Below are positions 35,301 through 46,200 of a DNA stretch of 64,000 bases, piece by piece; the stretch's first letter is position 1; every line of letters begins with the position of its first letter. Position numbers and translations under genes: made by a program. Under the pieces are notes generated by a model. It ran no database searches, was not told the DNA's origin, and was given only the letters and a program-made list of their open reading frames with translations. Source of the stretch: Leuctra nigra (Eukaryota > Arthropoda > Insecta > Plecoptera > Leuctridae); the NCBI GenBank assembly GCA_934045905.1, contig OW203761.1, positions 34,398,964 to 34,462,963 on the forward strand, in the 5' to 3' direction.

Positions 35301-38300
35301 CTCTACATGGTATCCTCTCTTTTCCCATCCTCTTCATATGTCCGTACCATCTTAGCCTCTCTTTTCCAAGTTTAAATCTAAGAGATTCCACTTCTAGGTC
35401 TTTTCTAATCTTTGCACTCCTCACCTTGTCCATCTTCGTCACTCCTGCCACACTTCTCAGGAACTTCATTTCTGCAGCCTGCATCTTCATTTCTTCTTTC
35501 CCTCCCATTGGCCAAGTTACTGCTGCATATATTAAGATTGGTACAAAGTAGGTTTTGTACAGTAATATCTTACACCTCTGTGGTACATCTTCATTCCATA
35601 GTAGCTTCCTTACACTCTGGTAAAACACTTCTGCTGCTCTCACCCACCTCTCGATTTCCCTGTCCACCTTTCCATCCTTTGCCAATACACTGCCTAGATA
35701 TTTAAACTCGTCTTTTTCTGTAAGTTCCTCTCCTCGCATCTGCATCCGGCACCGTGTCTTCTGTTGCCTTTCCATAACCATGGTTTCGCTTTTTTCTCTA
35801 CTGATTTCTAGTCCATATTTTGCTGTCACTTCTTCCCACCTGTTGAGTTTCTCTTGCAACTCTTCCTCGGTCTCTGCCCACACAAGAACGTCGTCTGCAT
35901 ATATGAGTGTGCGGGTGTCCTCTTGGTCCTCCGGCTCAACCTCTCTCAGCATCTCATCCATTACTTCTGTAAATAATGTTGGTGACAATACACTCCCTTG
36001 CTTCAGTCCCTCCCTCACTTCGAACCAGTCCGTTTTTCCCACTCCCGTCTGCACGCAACTACTGTTCTTCTTATACATACTTTGAATTCTTTGTATCACT
36101 CCACTGTCCACACCCTTCTTCTCTAGGCACCGCCACACTTCTTCTCTTGGCATTCTGTCGTACGCCTTTACCAGGTCCAGAAATATCATTCTCATCCCGT
36201 TCCCTTTCTCCCATCGGTCTTCCATGATTTGTCTCACTGCAAAGATGAGGTCAATCGTTGACCGTCCTCTTCTAAAACCGTATTGTTCTTCTCTTAGTTT
36301 ACTCTCAATACTCTCAGCCACCCTCCTTTCGATGATCTTTTCATACAATTTAGCTGTTTGGCACATCAAAGTTACTCCCCTGTAGTTGCAGCATCGCTTT
36401 CTGTCCCCTTTCTTAAAGATAGGAATAAGTATTCCCTTCCCCCAATCTTCTGGGACATCACACTGGGTCCATGCTGCTTGAATTACCCGGCAGAGCCACT
36501 CAATTCCCTTCTGCCCTGACGCTTTCAGCATCTCGACACTGACTTCGTCCATTCCTGGGGCTTTTCCATTCTTCATCTTCTTTAGCATTTCTTTCACTTC
36601 CATCTGTCCTGGTATTTCACCCGCAACCCCCTCGCTTTCCTCTGCCATTCTTCGGTTTGGCAGGCTTTGTACTGCCTCTCCCTGAAGTAGCTCCTTAAAG
36701 TACTCTTTCCACATTGTTTTTATCTCCTCCGGTCTGTTTGTGAAACCACCATCCTCCTTCTTCATTATGGTTTGAGTCTCCCCCGTATGTCGTTTCGCCT
36801 TGATTAGACTGTACAGCAGTCTCTTATTTCCATCAAAGTCTGTCTCCAACCTGTTTGCAAACTCTTGCATTGATATTTTCTTCTCCTCCTCTACTATCAT
36901 CTTTACAATTCTCTTGCTTTCCCCGTAGTCCCTGATGTTTTCTTCCGTATGGGACTCTTCCTTCCTTCTCCATGCCTCCTGTTTCCTCCTCACTGCCTCT
37001 CTCACCCTTTCATTCCACCATGGTGTTTCTTTCCTTCTCTTTTTTCCTCCAGCTCTCCCACAGGTCTTTTCAGCATGTTGAAAAAAATTATTCAGGATGG
37101 TTATTTCAAAAAATAAATTTTTTGGAATGTTCGATCAGTTGAGCCACGTTACAAAATAATTTATATTTGTAGTGCAGTGCAATGTTCTCAGATTTTCTCA
37201 CATTATACACATTATCTTTCTTATTTGGCCGGTGACCCTATGTTCAAATGGCATTCATATTCTAAAAGTTATTATCTTTAATTTGAGACTATTTTCAATA
37301 TTTTGTCATTCCCCTTGTGGTTTAAGGAGCAATTTAAGACCAATATTACTGGACGGTTTCAAGTCTCCCTGTGTTATCTTATGGGGGAAAAGTTATTTTC
37401 AATCAAGAATATCTAATTAGGTATATCATACGGTAAGGGGCAAATATTTTTTGCTAGTTGTATGTAATATGGTTTCACTCATCTTTGGTATGAATTACAA
37501 CAAATTCTCATTCCTATGACGTAACCCTGGAACTTCTTAATATCTTATCATCAGCAGAAAGGAAAGTATGAAAGAGTTCACCACCATCATCAATTCCCAT
37601 GCCCCTGCATTTCCTCTGCCACTCTTTTAAATTCTCGTTGACATACACTTTGAATAGAGGGGAAGATAAGCAACACCCTTGTCATAGTTTTGTTATTAAG
37701 AAAGGTTGTGACAATTTATTTCCACTTTAACAACACTCTCCTGTTGGTAATACATACTCTTTATAGTGTTGATATACTTGCTGCTGATCCCACTCTCATC
37801 CAATATTTTAAAGAGGTTCTTAAGAGGTGATAAGAGGTGGTACTCTACTGATAAGTGACACTATCAGTAGAGTATTTACCAGCACAGTCAACTCTTGGAA
37901 TAAAAAGAGTAATGTGAATAAAAATGAACTAACCATAAAATTGAAAAGTGAACTTTTAATAAATATTTTTTTATTTAATTTTAAATGTAGTAGATGAAAT
38001 TACTTGGCACAATATGATAAGAAGTTATGCTAACAAATTCTTAGATCTTTCAATAAAATCCTAGATGTTTTATAAAGACACATTCTTAATATATTTCAAA
38101 GTTTAAGTCTTGTAGAGTCCAGTGGTCTGGAATGAAAAACAACCACCAGTTGTAGTGGATACTCTTCATAGGCGTGCGCAGGAGAAATCATTAGGGGGGG
38201 CCAAAGATGAGCGCCGGCAGTTATAATGCCAAGGGGGGGAAAGGTCTGGGGAAGGAATTTCCACCTGTTAGGGGGCACCTGTTTAGCCCCGCAGGGCGTT

Positions 38301-39120
38301 ATTTGGTTTCTGGCACTTCAAAATCAATTTTGAGATGTTTGGGAGCCAAATCTCTTACTTATGACAAAGGGGAGCTGGGGTAAGAGCCCTCAGAAAATGA
38401 GGGTCTGGGGCGCATAGCCCCAGAGAAAAACTGATAAGTGGATTTGATGGAATAGCATGGCCCTTTGAATTTCCAAATAATATTTTGGTAGAAAGTTAAA
38501 AGTGCTTGCTGTAAGCAAAATACATTTTTAGGGCAAAAACATAGCGTTTCATGAGAAAACCATGTTTCTGGAAGGTTTGTAGGCAATGTTTTCGTGGTAT
38601 TTTCTTTAAAATATTGTGTTTTGGATCAACCTAGTACTTCATTCCAGTGATTTGAGCAACTCCAGTGTGCCCCGCAGGGAGATTTTTTTGTTTTATTTAA
38701 CCCTTTTAAAACAAAAATTTGACACTATGAGGACCACGTTTTATAATTTTTTAGTTGGGACTGATCCACCCCCCCCCCCGTGCGCACGCCTATGATACTC
38801 TTGGTCATAATATTAATAAAAGTTTCACCCGCAGACTCATAAATTACTTACGAATTAAGTCCTTTTTAGAAACCTGATTATCCAGACAACATAGAGGTAA
38901 AAGCAGATGGTGAGCATGTGGGGTCGGAGGGTTTGATACATTAACCATATATTATTTTCAAATCCTGATTATTATTTATTATTATAATTGCTTACAGACC
39001 ACAAAGAAGCAGATGAACCGGTTTGAGAGGCACATGAAGAACTACATTGATGGCAAACGAAATAAACAGGCTAAGCGAGCGGTTACAATATCTGTAGAGG
39101 GGCGAAACATGCCATTGTAA
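23329..39120 (+). CDS. IWS1: IWS1 transcription elongation factor, 9 coding exons
   Basis: Exons: 23329-24868, 24965-25200, 29701-29915, 30012-30159, 30248-30460, 31828-31990, 32687-32813, 33055-33166, 38998-39120; 958 residues. IWS1 binds Spt6 and RNA polymerase II during elongation and links to mRNA export and H3K36 methylation. Residues 1-510 are disordered and rich in SRSRSGS and SPxxSP motifs, with a 20-residue repeat in six copies. About 515-690 is acidic with Lys blocks. The conserved core runs from [20 protein letters not shown] through the TFIIS N-terminal domain (about 715-820, with [12 protein letters not shown] and INEWARPIF) to the C-terminal [18 protein letters not shown] segment. 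TGA lies in frame just before the ATG, so the start is firm. The last intron is 5.8 kb and full of retrotransposons. Confidence 0.95.
24145..24504 (+). repeat. coding minisatellite, six 60-bp units in IWS1 exon 1
   Basis: Six in-frame 60-bp units start at 24145, 24205, 24265, 24325, 24385 and 24445. Each encodes a version of [21 protein letters not shown] seventh, partial unit follows. Third positions vary between units (TCTCCTAGAAATTCT against TCTCCAAGAAATTCC), so the protein is conserved more than the DNA. The reverse strand is open and acidic, but only as a shadow. Confidence 0.93.
25201..25784. other. IWS1 intron sequence before the hAT complex
   Basis: No gene or complete repeat seen. 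A run of about 17 C lies at 25242-25258. Confidence 0.5.
25930..26211. mobile_element. 282-bp hAT MITE nested in the hAT shell
   Basis: Starts CAGGGGTTGGCAACCTGCGG and ends GGTTACCGACCCCTG. Flanks TCATAAGA (25922-25929) and TCATAAGT (26212-26219) form a 7/8 target duplication. CAGGGGTCGGCAACC is a well-known hAT terminus in animals. Non-coding. Confidence 0.85.
26880..27122 (-). pseudogene. coding-like fragment in the left arm
   Basis: Minus-strand counterpart of the right-arm fragment: frames reading [15 protein letters not shown] and [17 protein letters not shown], then after a frame change the [16 protein letters not shown] stretch. Differences from the other arm are few. Confidence 0.5.
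27607..27962 (+). pseudogene. coding-like fragment in the right arm
   Basis: One frame reads [18 protein letters not shown] through [12 protein letters not shown] and stops; an overlapping frame continues [18 protein letters not shown] through [11 protein letters not shown] and stops at 27962. The pair looks like the C-terminal end of a mobile-element protein with one frameshift; I recall similar HPHGPxxSFxWP stretches in arthropod transposon ORFs but cannot name the protein. The fragment has no start or catalytic domain. Confidence 0.5.
29397..29535. mobile_element. MITE related to 47424-47578
   Basis: CTTGAAAAAGTTGAAGGCTG, AGTTGTCAACTTTT and AAGAATTGGCCTC match the element at 47424-47578, with a different left half. 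Lies before IWS1 coding exon 3. Confidence 0.6.
30486..31685. mobile_element. hAT-like element split by a Helitron2-like copy
   Basis: The left end GAAGGGACAATTCCAG and right end GGAATCGTCCCATCCCTTA are imperfect inverted repeats, with GATTCTGA/GAATCG words on both sides. Ends of the GGGATGGGACGATTCC type are common in hAT elements. The middle is replaced by the 30613-31447 copy. Target duplication not resolved. Confidence 0.55.
30613..31447 (-). mobile_element. Helitron2-like element
   Basis: Full-length family member: minus-strand start TTGAGCGAGCGTCTCC and end CGCGTTACACAGAACGTTTTCCTAG followed by T. Lies in the IWS1 intron between coding exons 5 and 6. Confidence 0.7.
32162..32274. mobile_element. 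TA-flanked MITE, first of an abutting pair
   Basis: The ends CAGTCAGGGAAACTAGATGG and CCATCTAGTTTCCTTGACTA are inverted repeats, and the inner TACTCT and GAGAGAG words also pair. TA flanks it. A related copy lies at 52534-52644. Confidence 0.75.
32277..32493. mobile_element. TA-flanked MITE, second of the pair
   Basis: Ends CACTTGGCCAAACAAAACTT and AAGTTTTGTTTGGCCGAGTG, with TA at 32275-32276 and 32494-32495, as for Tc1/mariner-type elements. A second copy lies at 44889-45096. Its left TA is the right flank of the preceding MITE. Confidence 0.85.
33215..33975 (-). pseudogene. non-LTR retrotransposon A, 3' part (broken)
   Basis: Minus-strand fragments in shifting frames read [43 protein letters not shown] and DWMDRERW, the segment after the catalytic ADD box down to the C-terminus of a reverse transcriptase. 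Several frameshifts separate them. The tail ends near 33180 in an AT-rich stretch, about ten bases into the IWS1 intron. The 5' half is at 37530-37825. Confidence 0.75.
34985..37085 (-). mobile_element. non-LTR retrotransposon B, 5'-truncated, reverse transcriptase ORF open
   Basis: Minus-strand frame open from about 37060 to a stop at 35047, at least 652 residues. It begins in the linker before the RT domain ([16 protein letters not shown]) and lacks the upstream endonuclease. RT motifs in order: [43 protein letters not shown] (near residue 275, catalytic Asp), [18 protein letters not shown] (near 369, YADD), [12 protein letters not shown]. The C-terminus has [13 protein letters not shown] and GRPRTKW. 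After CCCTAG the 3' tail has the hairpin GGTGGGATCATCCCACC, then an ATT-rich end. Clade uncertain (RTE/Jockey-like). It lies antisense in IWS1 intron 8; with no endonuclease, this copy is not autonomous. Confidence 0.88.
37530..37825 (-). pseudogene. non-LTR retrotransposon A, 5' part (broken)
   Basis: Minus-strand translation gives [20 protein letters not shown], then after stops QGCC and [14 protein letters not shown] text, then [10 protein letters not shown], that is, the RT segment from after motif A to the catalytic box, with SADD in place of YADD. It stops where the 33215-33975 fragment begins (ASDEYD), so the two belong to one copy cut by the intervening 3.5 kb. Confidence 0.65.
38167..38794. 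mobile_element. hAT-type MITE, 628 bp
   Basis: The 8-bp duplication ATACTCTT lies at 38159-38166 and 38795-38802. Ends CATAGGCGTGCGCA and TGCGCACGCCTATG are a perfect 14-bp inverted repeat. The left interior has a G run and the right a C run. A similar end fragment with CTGCGCACGCCTATA occurs near 48228. Non-coding. Confidence 0.88.
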
Positions 39121-39553
39121 TTTGTTCGTAATTTGAAATGTTTAAATCAATGTATGTAACTAATATGTTAGATGTAAGGTTCGAACTTGCCTTGATTCAC
39201 TTTCACTTTATTATTTTGGTATATTCCCATTAGTTTCAATATTTTTTTGGTCTTGCCTGCTATGATGGCAAGACCATTGCTGTTATTTGTAAAATAATTT
39301 TACTTGCATTGTCTGCATTGTCGTCTATAGTTTCATTTTTATCAAAAATTAAATTAAATTTCAATAAGTATTTAGTTAAAAAAGGTACCTAGTTATTTTA
39401 CTGAATATAACTCAATATAGTGAATAATGGGAGCCACTCATTTCAGTTCATATTGCATTCAGTACAATGGATATAAAATATTATTTTGTTTACTGGATAG
39501 TATATCTGTTGCTTAGAGGTAGAATTTACGTTGCACACTTTTGGAATGGTGTA

Positions 39554-39902
39554 AAGCCCGTTTCACATAAAGCGCTTTTCGCGTTTTGCCTTTTTTATAA
39601 CGCCTAGAAGAGGTGGTCGAAACCATAATGTTGTTATAAATTTATTATTCTTGTTAGTAACAATTGGGTGTTATATGATTAGATGAAATAATATGTACAG
39701 GTAAAATTTATTATCATTATAATTTTATTTTATAGTTTACGTGATTAGCTGCTAGGTCGTGACGTCATTTTCGCCGCACGCGGTACTGAAAAAACCTCCC
39801 TACAATCGAGATGGGGCGGCTTAAAAATAAACCGCGTGCATTCAAATTTTCGGTGGTTTTAATTGGTCAATAAAAAAAACGCGCTTTATGTGAAACTGGC
39901 TT
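39554..39902. mobile_element. MITE, TA-flanked
   Basis: Ends AAGCCCGTTTCACATAAAGC and GCGCTTTATGTGAAACTGGCTT are inverted repeats of about 23 bp, flanked by TA. About 349 bp, no coding capacity. Confidence 0.75.
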
Positions 39903-42389
39903 TATAATCAAACTCGATCAAACCTCTATTATCTCGCACACCTCAAAAATCATTAAAATGCCTTTCTGCCTTCTACGTCTGAAGTACAGATAATAGAAGA
40001 ACTACTTTTTTTATGTACTATTAGAGAGTACTTAATATTAATTTGCATAATGAGACACATGTTTAAATCAAGTGTATATTTATTATTAATTATATATTCA
40101 ATAATTAATTGATAGAGGGTTTGATTTTTCACATGATTATATAATTAAACTATGGTAAATATATAATATAAAATTTAATTTTGTTTTTATACTCTCTGTA
40201 GTTTCCTCGAAGTAAATTTTTCCTCCAAATTCTTGTAAATCGTCATAGGAGGAATTATACAAAAGGTTCCAAGTTCCTCATGTCCTCATGGCCTGTTTGG
40301 GAATGTCAAGAAATGAAGCAGACTTCATTCTTGTAATTGTCTAAATGTAGGCATTCATAAAATGAGCTGAAACTACTCTTTACATCCTACATTTGGATAG
40401 GATGTGATCTGCCCAACCGTGGCCTGTACCAGTGTGAAAATGTGGCTAAAGGTGGGTTCACATACATTTCAACGTTCCGAACAGGAATTATAATTAGAGC
40501 CTTGAAAATGGGACGATCCGTTTCCGATTTTCTTTCATTTCAAATGTTTTCTTATTTCACACGGAACTTTTAAGATCAGCGATTCAGAATGTCGGGAAAC
40601 ATGGGAATTTGAAAGTCCATGTGAATCAATCCAGCTGGGTAGCTCAGTTTTTCGTGCCCCATTTCAGCCCGTTAGTTTCCACAAACTTAAACTTTTCCAT
40701 GATGTCCATATCTCATCTTTATTTGCATACAGTTCAAAAGAAAATATTTCCCAGAAGGTTAATTACAAATTAAAATATGTATACCTACTGTTTGTACCTA
40801 TACCAAAATTAAGTGTTCTAAAGAAAAAAATCTCGATAAATAAAGCTGGCAAATTCAGATTGTTCATGGACCATGAACCATGTTGTTGGAAATCACAATC
40901 TGACCAACACAAACCATTGCCACTTCTCTTACCTTGACACATTGACCAGGTTTCTCTATCTTGCTAGCTAGTCGTCTTTCATTGATGTCGATTGACATAA
41001 AGTTAAAGCCAAGTCAATAAATAATCCAAGAGTCGGAAACTTGTTAATCTTACTCTCTTTGTCACTACTAGCTATGCAAAGCTCACCATATTGATTGTCT
41101 GTGCAAGCGGCCATATTTGGATTCTCAAGTTAATGCTCGATTGTAAGATAGCTCAGGGCAAGGTGCTAATATGAGGGCAGTACTCGCACATCTTCCCGAG
41201 CTCAAACTGCTTTGAGATGCTTCTCAAGTCCTTTTACACATCCCATACCACCATAACAATCTCTCAAGATATTTTAACACCTGTCAAATATCTGATCTTT
41301 GTAATTCTAGTCCAGACTTTGCAGAGATTTTCAGTCATATCTTCGTAACTGCCTTCGTACTTTTCTTCAACATCATTTCTTATTATTGTAGAACATCTTA
41401 GGATTATTTATTACCTGTCAAAGTAATCTTATTTTATGTTTCACTGCATTTCACATTTAGCTGTCCGGTAAGATATTTTGAATACCCCTTGTTCGAGAGG
41501 GAGGAATGGTCTCGGAAGACAGCGCGATCGCACGCAGTGACTAAGGGATGGACAAAATACCTGTTATGTGCAAAATTAGGAGCCAAGCCTGGCAAACATG
41601 AAATAATAAAATATGAAATGCAGTGTACCTACCTACCTAGCAAAATAAAAGCAAATTATTTTATTTGAAAGTTGCAACAGGGTTGCGATTCTATAACTGC
41701 AAAGTGGTAGCAATTCCGCTATTAATGAGATTTAGTCATAAGCTTTCTTCACATTGTGATTCCGCTAGCAATCAAAAATAGTTGTAGAATCAGGACCTAG
41801 TGGAGAGCTCGTTTTGCAGCTTAAAGCTGACCCAATTTTTTATTTAAAAAAATTTAAAAAAAATATGCAGGGAGAGATCAAGAAGGAGAAAGATAGAATC
41901 TTTTCTTTTCCTAGTCCAAAAATTTACCAAAATAAAATCGTACTTTCAAAATTATTTTATGGGACTGTACAATTTATGTAAGCAATGAGCCACTGCATGA
42001 GCCACCTTGGGGTTTCCCTATGTATGCCATGTACAGTTGTACAGTGTCGTATTCTCTGCAGACCCGTCTCCCAGAACCAACTGGCATTGTATTTGCTTGG
42101 TTTGATTAGTTTAAAGTTGTATCACCATGCACCAATTTTCTGCATGAGGACTTATAATTTTCGGCATGAGGACTTATAATCAATGTCCAAGGGAACAGTA
42201 AGAACTAAATTGGTAATTCTCTCTAAAACTAATTTAGTTTTGAATAGTACTCAAATAATTCCCTTTCAGAGTCAATGCTCTCAAGTCGAGTAATATGAGT
42301 GAATCAAACAAACCAAATGTCGCAAGCCAGAAGAATTTCCAGGAAAATTTTAAATTATAGGGTTGTTTAATGTAATGGATTTTCTAATT

Positions 42390-42710
42390 ATAATACCCAG
42401 TTCACACTGAGGATTCGATCATGACCCAAAATCTCGATTGCAATTGATAATGTGTGTGAACTGAACTCAATCGAACTCGATCATGATCCAAATCTCGATT
42501 GAGTTGTAAGAACGCAATCGAAATCTGAATCATAATCAAACTCAAGGTCAGACAAAAGAAATCATGAATTTTAAAAATGAACATTTACAAATGCATGCTC
42601 TAATTGCATGTAACAAGCATTATAAAGTTTAACTTGAATCTTGCCTCCATTTTTATTTTGATTGTAATTGAACTGGATCGTCATCCTATTCTCAGTGTGA
42701 ACAGGTTATA
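42390..42710. mobile_element. MITE with GTTCACACTGAG ends
   Basis: The left CAGTTCACACTGAGGATTC pairs imperfectly with the right end CTCAGTGTGAACAGGTTATA. The interior has several GATCATGA/CTCGATTG words. Target duplication unclear. Confidence 0.65.
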
Positions 42711-43028
42711 AGCGCTTCATTGCACTTCAAATTCACACCAAAATAAAATAAGCGACACTGGGGAATTTTTGAATTTTGATACAATTCTGTACCACCTAAC
42801 CCAATGTGCATTTCAATGATTTTACATTGCAGAGATTTTTAAATTAATTTTGGCGTAACTATGAGTTGTCACTACACGAAGAGGTGGTGAGACAAAAAGT
42901 TTCAAATAATCCGTATATATATCGGGCCTTCTGTCTGTCTGAGGTACAGAATTACCGAATGAAACCACCTCCTTAATTCTTTTGCATAAGAAATAAATTG
43001 GTCAGCGATTCAGGAAAAACTAAAACCA

Positions 43029-43034
43029 TTTATT
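43029..43034 (-). terminator. DKC1 polyadenylation signal AATAAA
   Basis: The minus-strand AATAAA lies about 205 bp after the stop codon. Confidence 0.5.
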
Positions 43035-43238
43035 TCTATACGAAATAATATATCATCATACATTCAAAAGTAAACATTGATATAAAAAGTAGGTACCTGC
43101 AATATTTTCTAAATGAAATTATTTCTAGCATGTAGGTAAGGAGTTACGTAAAATTAGAGCAAAGATTAAATTGGCGTCAAGAATGATGGAGAATCTGCTC
43201 AGTACCTTGATCAGTGATCACACTTTCTGTCCAGCCAT

Positions 43239-46200
43239 CTATTCTAAATCTTTATCTTTTTTCTTCTTCTTCTTCTTTTCTTTTTTTGGGGTCTGAAAGA
43301 AACAAAATTACATCAGTAGTAACGACTTTACGCGTCTCAGTACAATTCAACCATAGCCAATCATTAGGTAAAATGTTAGTAATGACAAATTAATAAATTA
43401 GCAAGTGGTACTAAGGGAAGTAGGTTCGGCATTCAGTTCTCAAGGAACATGTTGAGTTTAGATACATCTACATCATACAGTATTTACTATTTATACATTA
43501 TTCATACTAGGTACACTCCCCCAAATAATAAACGGTACTTGGTACAAAACGTATTGGCTGCTGGGCCGGTTCCTTGACAATCAATCCTTGTTATTATCAA
43601 TGAAATCAGAGCTCACCTAAAAGAGTTAGATAATGCGTTAGCACTGACTTCATGGGATGATGCCATCAAACCTTAATCAGTCAATTCATTTTCTTTCGAG
43701 TACCGTTTATTATTTGGGGGAGTGTACCTATTAAACACAACCCTAAAAAAAGTACCTACCTATGGAGTATTCAATAATAAAAGTTGCAATACGCACAGTA
43801 AAAAATTATTATCTTGAGGTACTACTAGAACGTACATCACTAATGTCTTCTGAACGAGGCAACAAGAAGACTATGTCAAGACTATTTTTATCACCAAGGT
43901 GAACAATTTGCCTCTTTTGGCACGGACCTATTTTTTTTCTTTTCTGTTACTTAAGCTACGTTTACAGTTCGACGCTCAGCGCTAGCGCTGAAAGATCAAC
44001 ATGGTTTATCTTTGACCTTGAACGCCAGCGATCGGCGTTGGCCAATCAGGAGGCTCAACGTCGAACGAACGCCGAACTGTAAACGTACCTTTAGGCTATA
44101 AAGGTCTCAGTTTTTCTTCGATCGAGCTGAAATTTTGCACACATGTACGGACCATTTCTGGACGTTGCAGTCCCTTTTTTATGCGCTAATTGGTTCAAAT
44201 TGTAAAAAAAATATCTTTCTATTGGTTGGTCTGATCAGTTTGAAATTTTGACAAGTCATTACGACCAACATTGTCCCCAATCTTACAATGAGTCAGCCAA
44301 ATCCTCCCATTGGTTAAAATTTAAAACCATCTTTCCTGTTATTTTTGCAGTTTATACTAGTAGAACCGTTTGACCGATCAACTTAAAACTTTGCAAGGTC
44401 ATTGGGACCAACATTTACGGTATTTTCGCCAATTTTCAGACAAATCTGTTGTTATCTTCAAAAGTAATTGTCATTAGGACATTATGTTCTATAATCTTGA
44501 AATATTTGTTCATTTATGCCAGGAATTTTAATTATTTTAGCAGTGCCATCTTGATGCTTCCGTTCCCAAGGCCTGTACAGTACGTTCTACAAGGACCTTT
44601 CAGCACCTGAGGGCAAATGCCAAAATACAAATGCCAATAAAATGCTGTATACACCTCAGAAATAAGGATTTTCTTTGGTCCTCTATTGTTATGGGGTGAG
44701 GTGGAGGTAGGTAGTGTCAAAAAACTAGCCAAAATTAGTGTGGAAAATAGGAATTCTAAATGGAAAAAAGATTTTTCGTTGTTGCAAATTCCTTGTAGAA
44801 CGTACTGTAGGGCAGAACTTATCAATTCGCATGAAGTACGAAGGCTTGCTCCCCAACACGTTACACAGAGCATTTCCTAGTATAGGTACACTTGGCCAAA
44901 CAAAACTTCGTTCAATAAATCTGATAGGCTTATAAATGTAAGATCGCACCATCAGAAGTCAGTCTAAGCGATCTCATTGTTTCACTCTAGTAGGTGACCT
45001 CACATTTCAATGATAATAACAAGCTTTGATTGGTTATGGGACATGACCAGCAGTCATTCAAATTTGGTCAACGTTCAAGTTTTGTTTGGCCGAGTGTACA
45101 TAAACCACACACACATATAATATAACTATTACCACCAGTACCATACCATAACCATAACTACTACCATACAACTAGTACTAGTATCATGGTATCCAGTCAT
45201 CTGTTTTACCTTCAGAGATGTAGTTGTATTGTAGTGCCCATGCTCTGTAATTTCTTGTTGTGAACTTGTTTTTTCATGAATAAAACAATACCGAAAGATC
45301 TTACCTCTTCTTCTGCGACAGTAGCGTCTGCTTCCTCTGCGTCATTTTCCTTTCGCTTTTTCTTTTTCTTCTTTTTCTCCTTGGAGGTACTGGACTCTGC
45401 AGTGGATACATCCATGGTTGTGTCACCCGCAGTAGCACTGGACTCGCTCAACTTTCGCTAAACAGAAAGAAAGAGTTAAGGATTACAAAATAATGCAAAT
45501 GTTGGTACTAGGTAGTATATGCATATTTAATTGTTCCATTTGAATTTAATTATAGTATATTAGCACCCCCTAAGTTAAAATCAAGGCAAACAACCTATTG
45601 ATTAGGATATACATTTCTTAACCGTTTGGTTGGTTAAGCCCCGGTATTACCAAAGTTAAATTTGCTGGATTAACTAACTTTTGGATTTAATTCAACTGTT
45701 TCAATCATTTCGAGGTATCTGATTGGCTGTGCCGCCAATTTAGTCCAATATTTAGTTAATCCGGCTCAGATTAACTTTGGTTATACCGGCCCTAACATGT
45801 TTGATATTTTGCAAACATGATTATTGTAAAAGGCGGGAAGGGTGTAAATTTAGTATGTATGCATTTCATGACTAAGCCCTTAACTTACCTTTCGAGCTGG
45901 TTCTGCACCTTCCACTTTAACGACAACTTCACTGTCCCCATTCTCCGGCTCTTTCTTTATGCTATTTAACAAAACAAAAACAAAATTCTTAATATTGACT
46001 CTGTTTCCTATTTAATAATTCTACCTACATATTATAATACATTTTTAAAACACTAATAGGGGTGGGTAATTTCAAGTACCTATTTACCACTCTTTATAGG
46101 TACCTACCACTGATATATAGTTCACGTGGATTGCTTATCAATGCTATGCGAGTGAAGTCAACATTTTCTATGTCGCCGCTGTAATAACTTTGTGGATTGT

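Larger units (their letters stand above)
39121..43238. other. convergent gap between IWS1 and DKC1
   Basis: No gene is supported. It contains both 3' UTRs and the MITEs at 39554-39902 and 42390-42710. No AATAAA is found close after the IWS1 stop; ATTAAA near 39349 is a possible substitute. Confidence 0.5.

Noticed and set aside
35056..36227. Several plus-strand frames of 80-158 codons
   Set aside because: Complementary shadows of the intact reverse transcriptase of element B.
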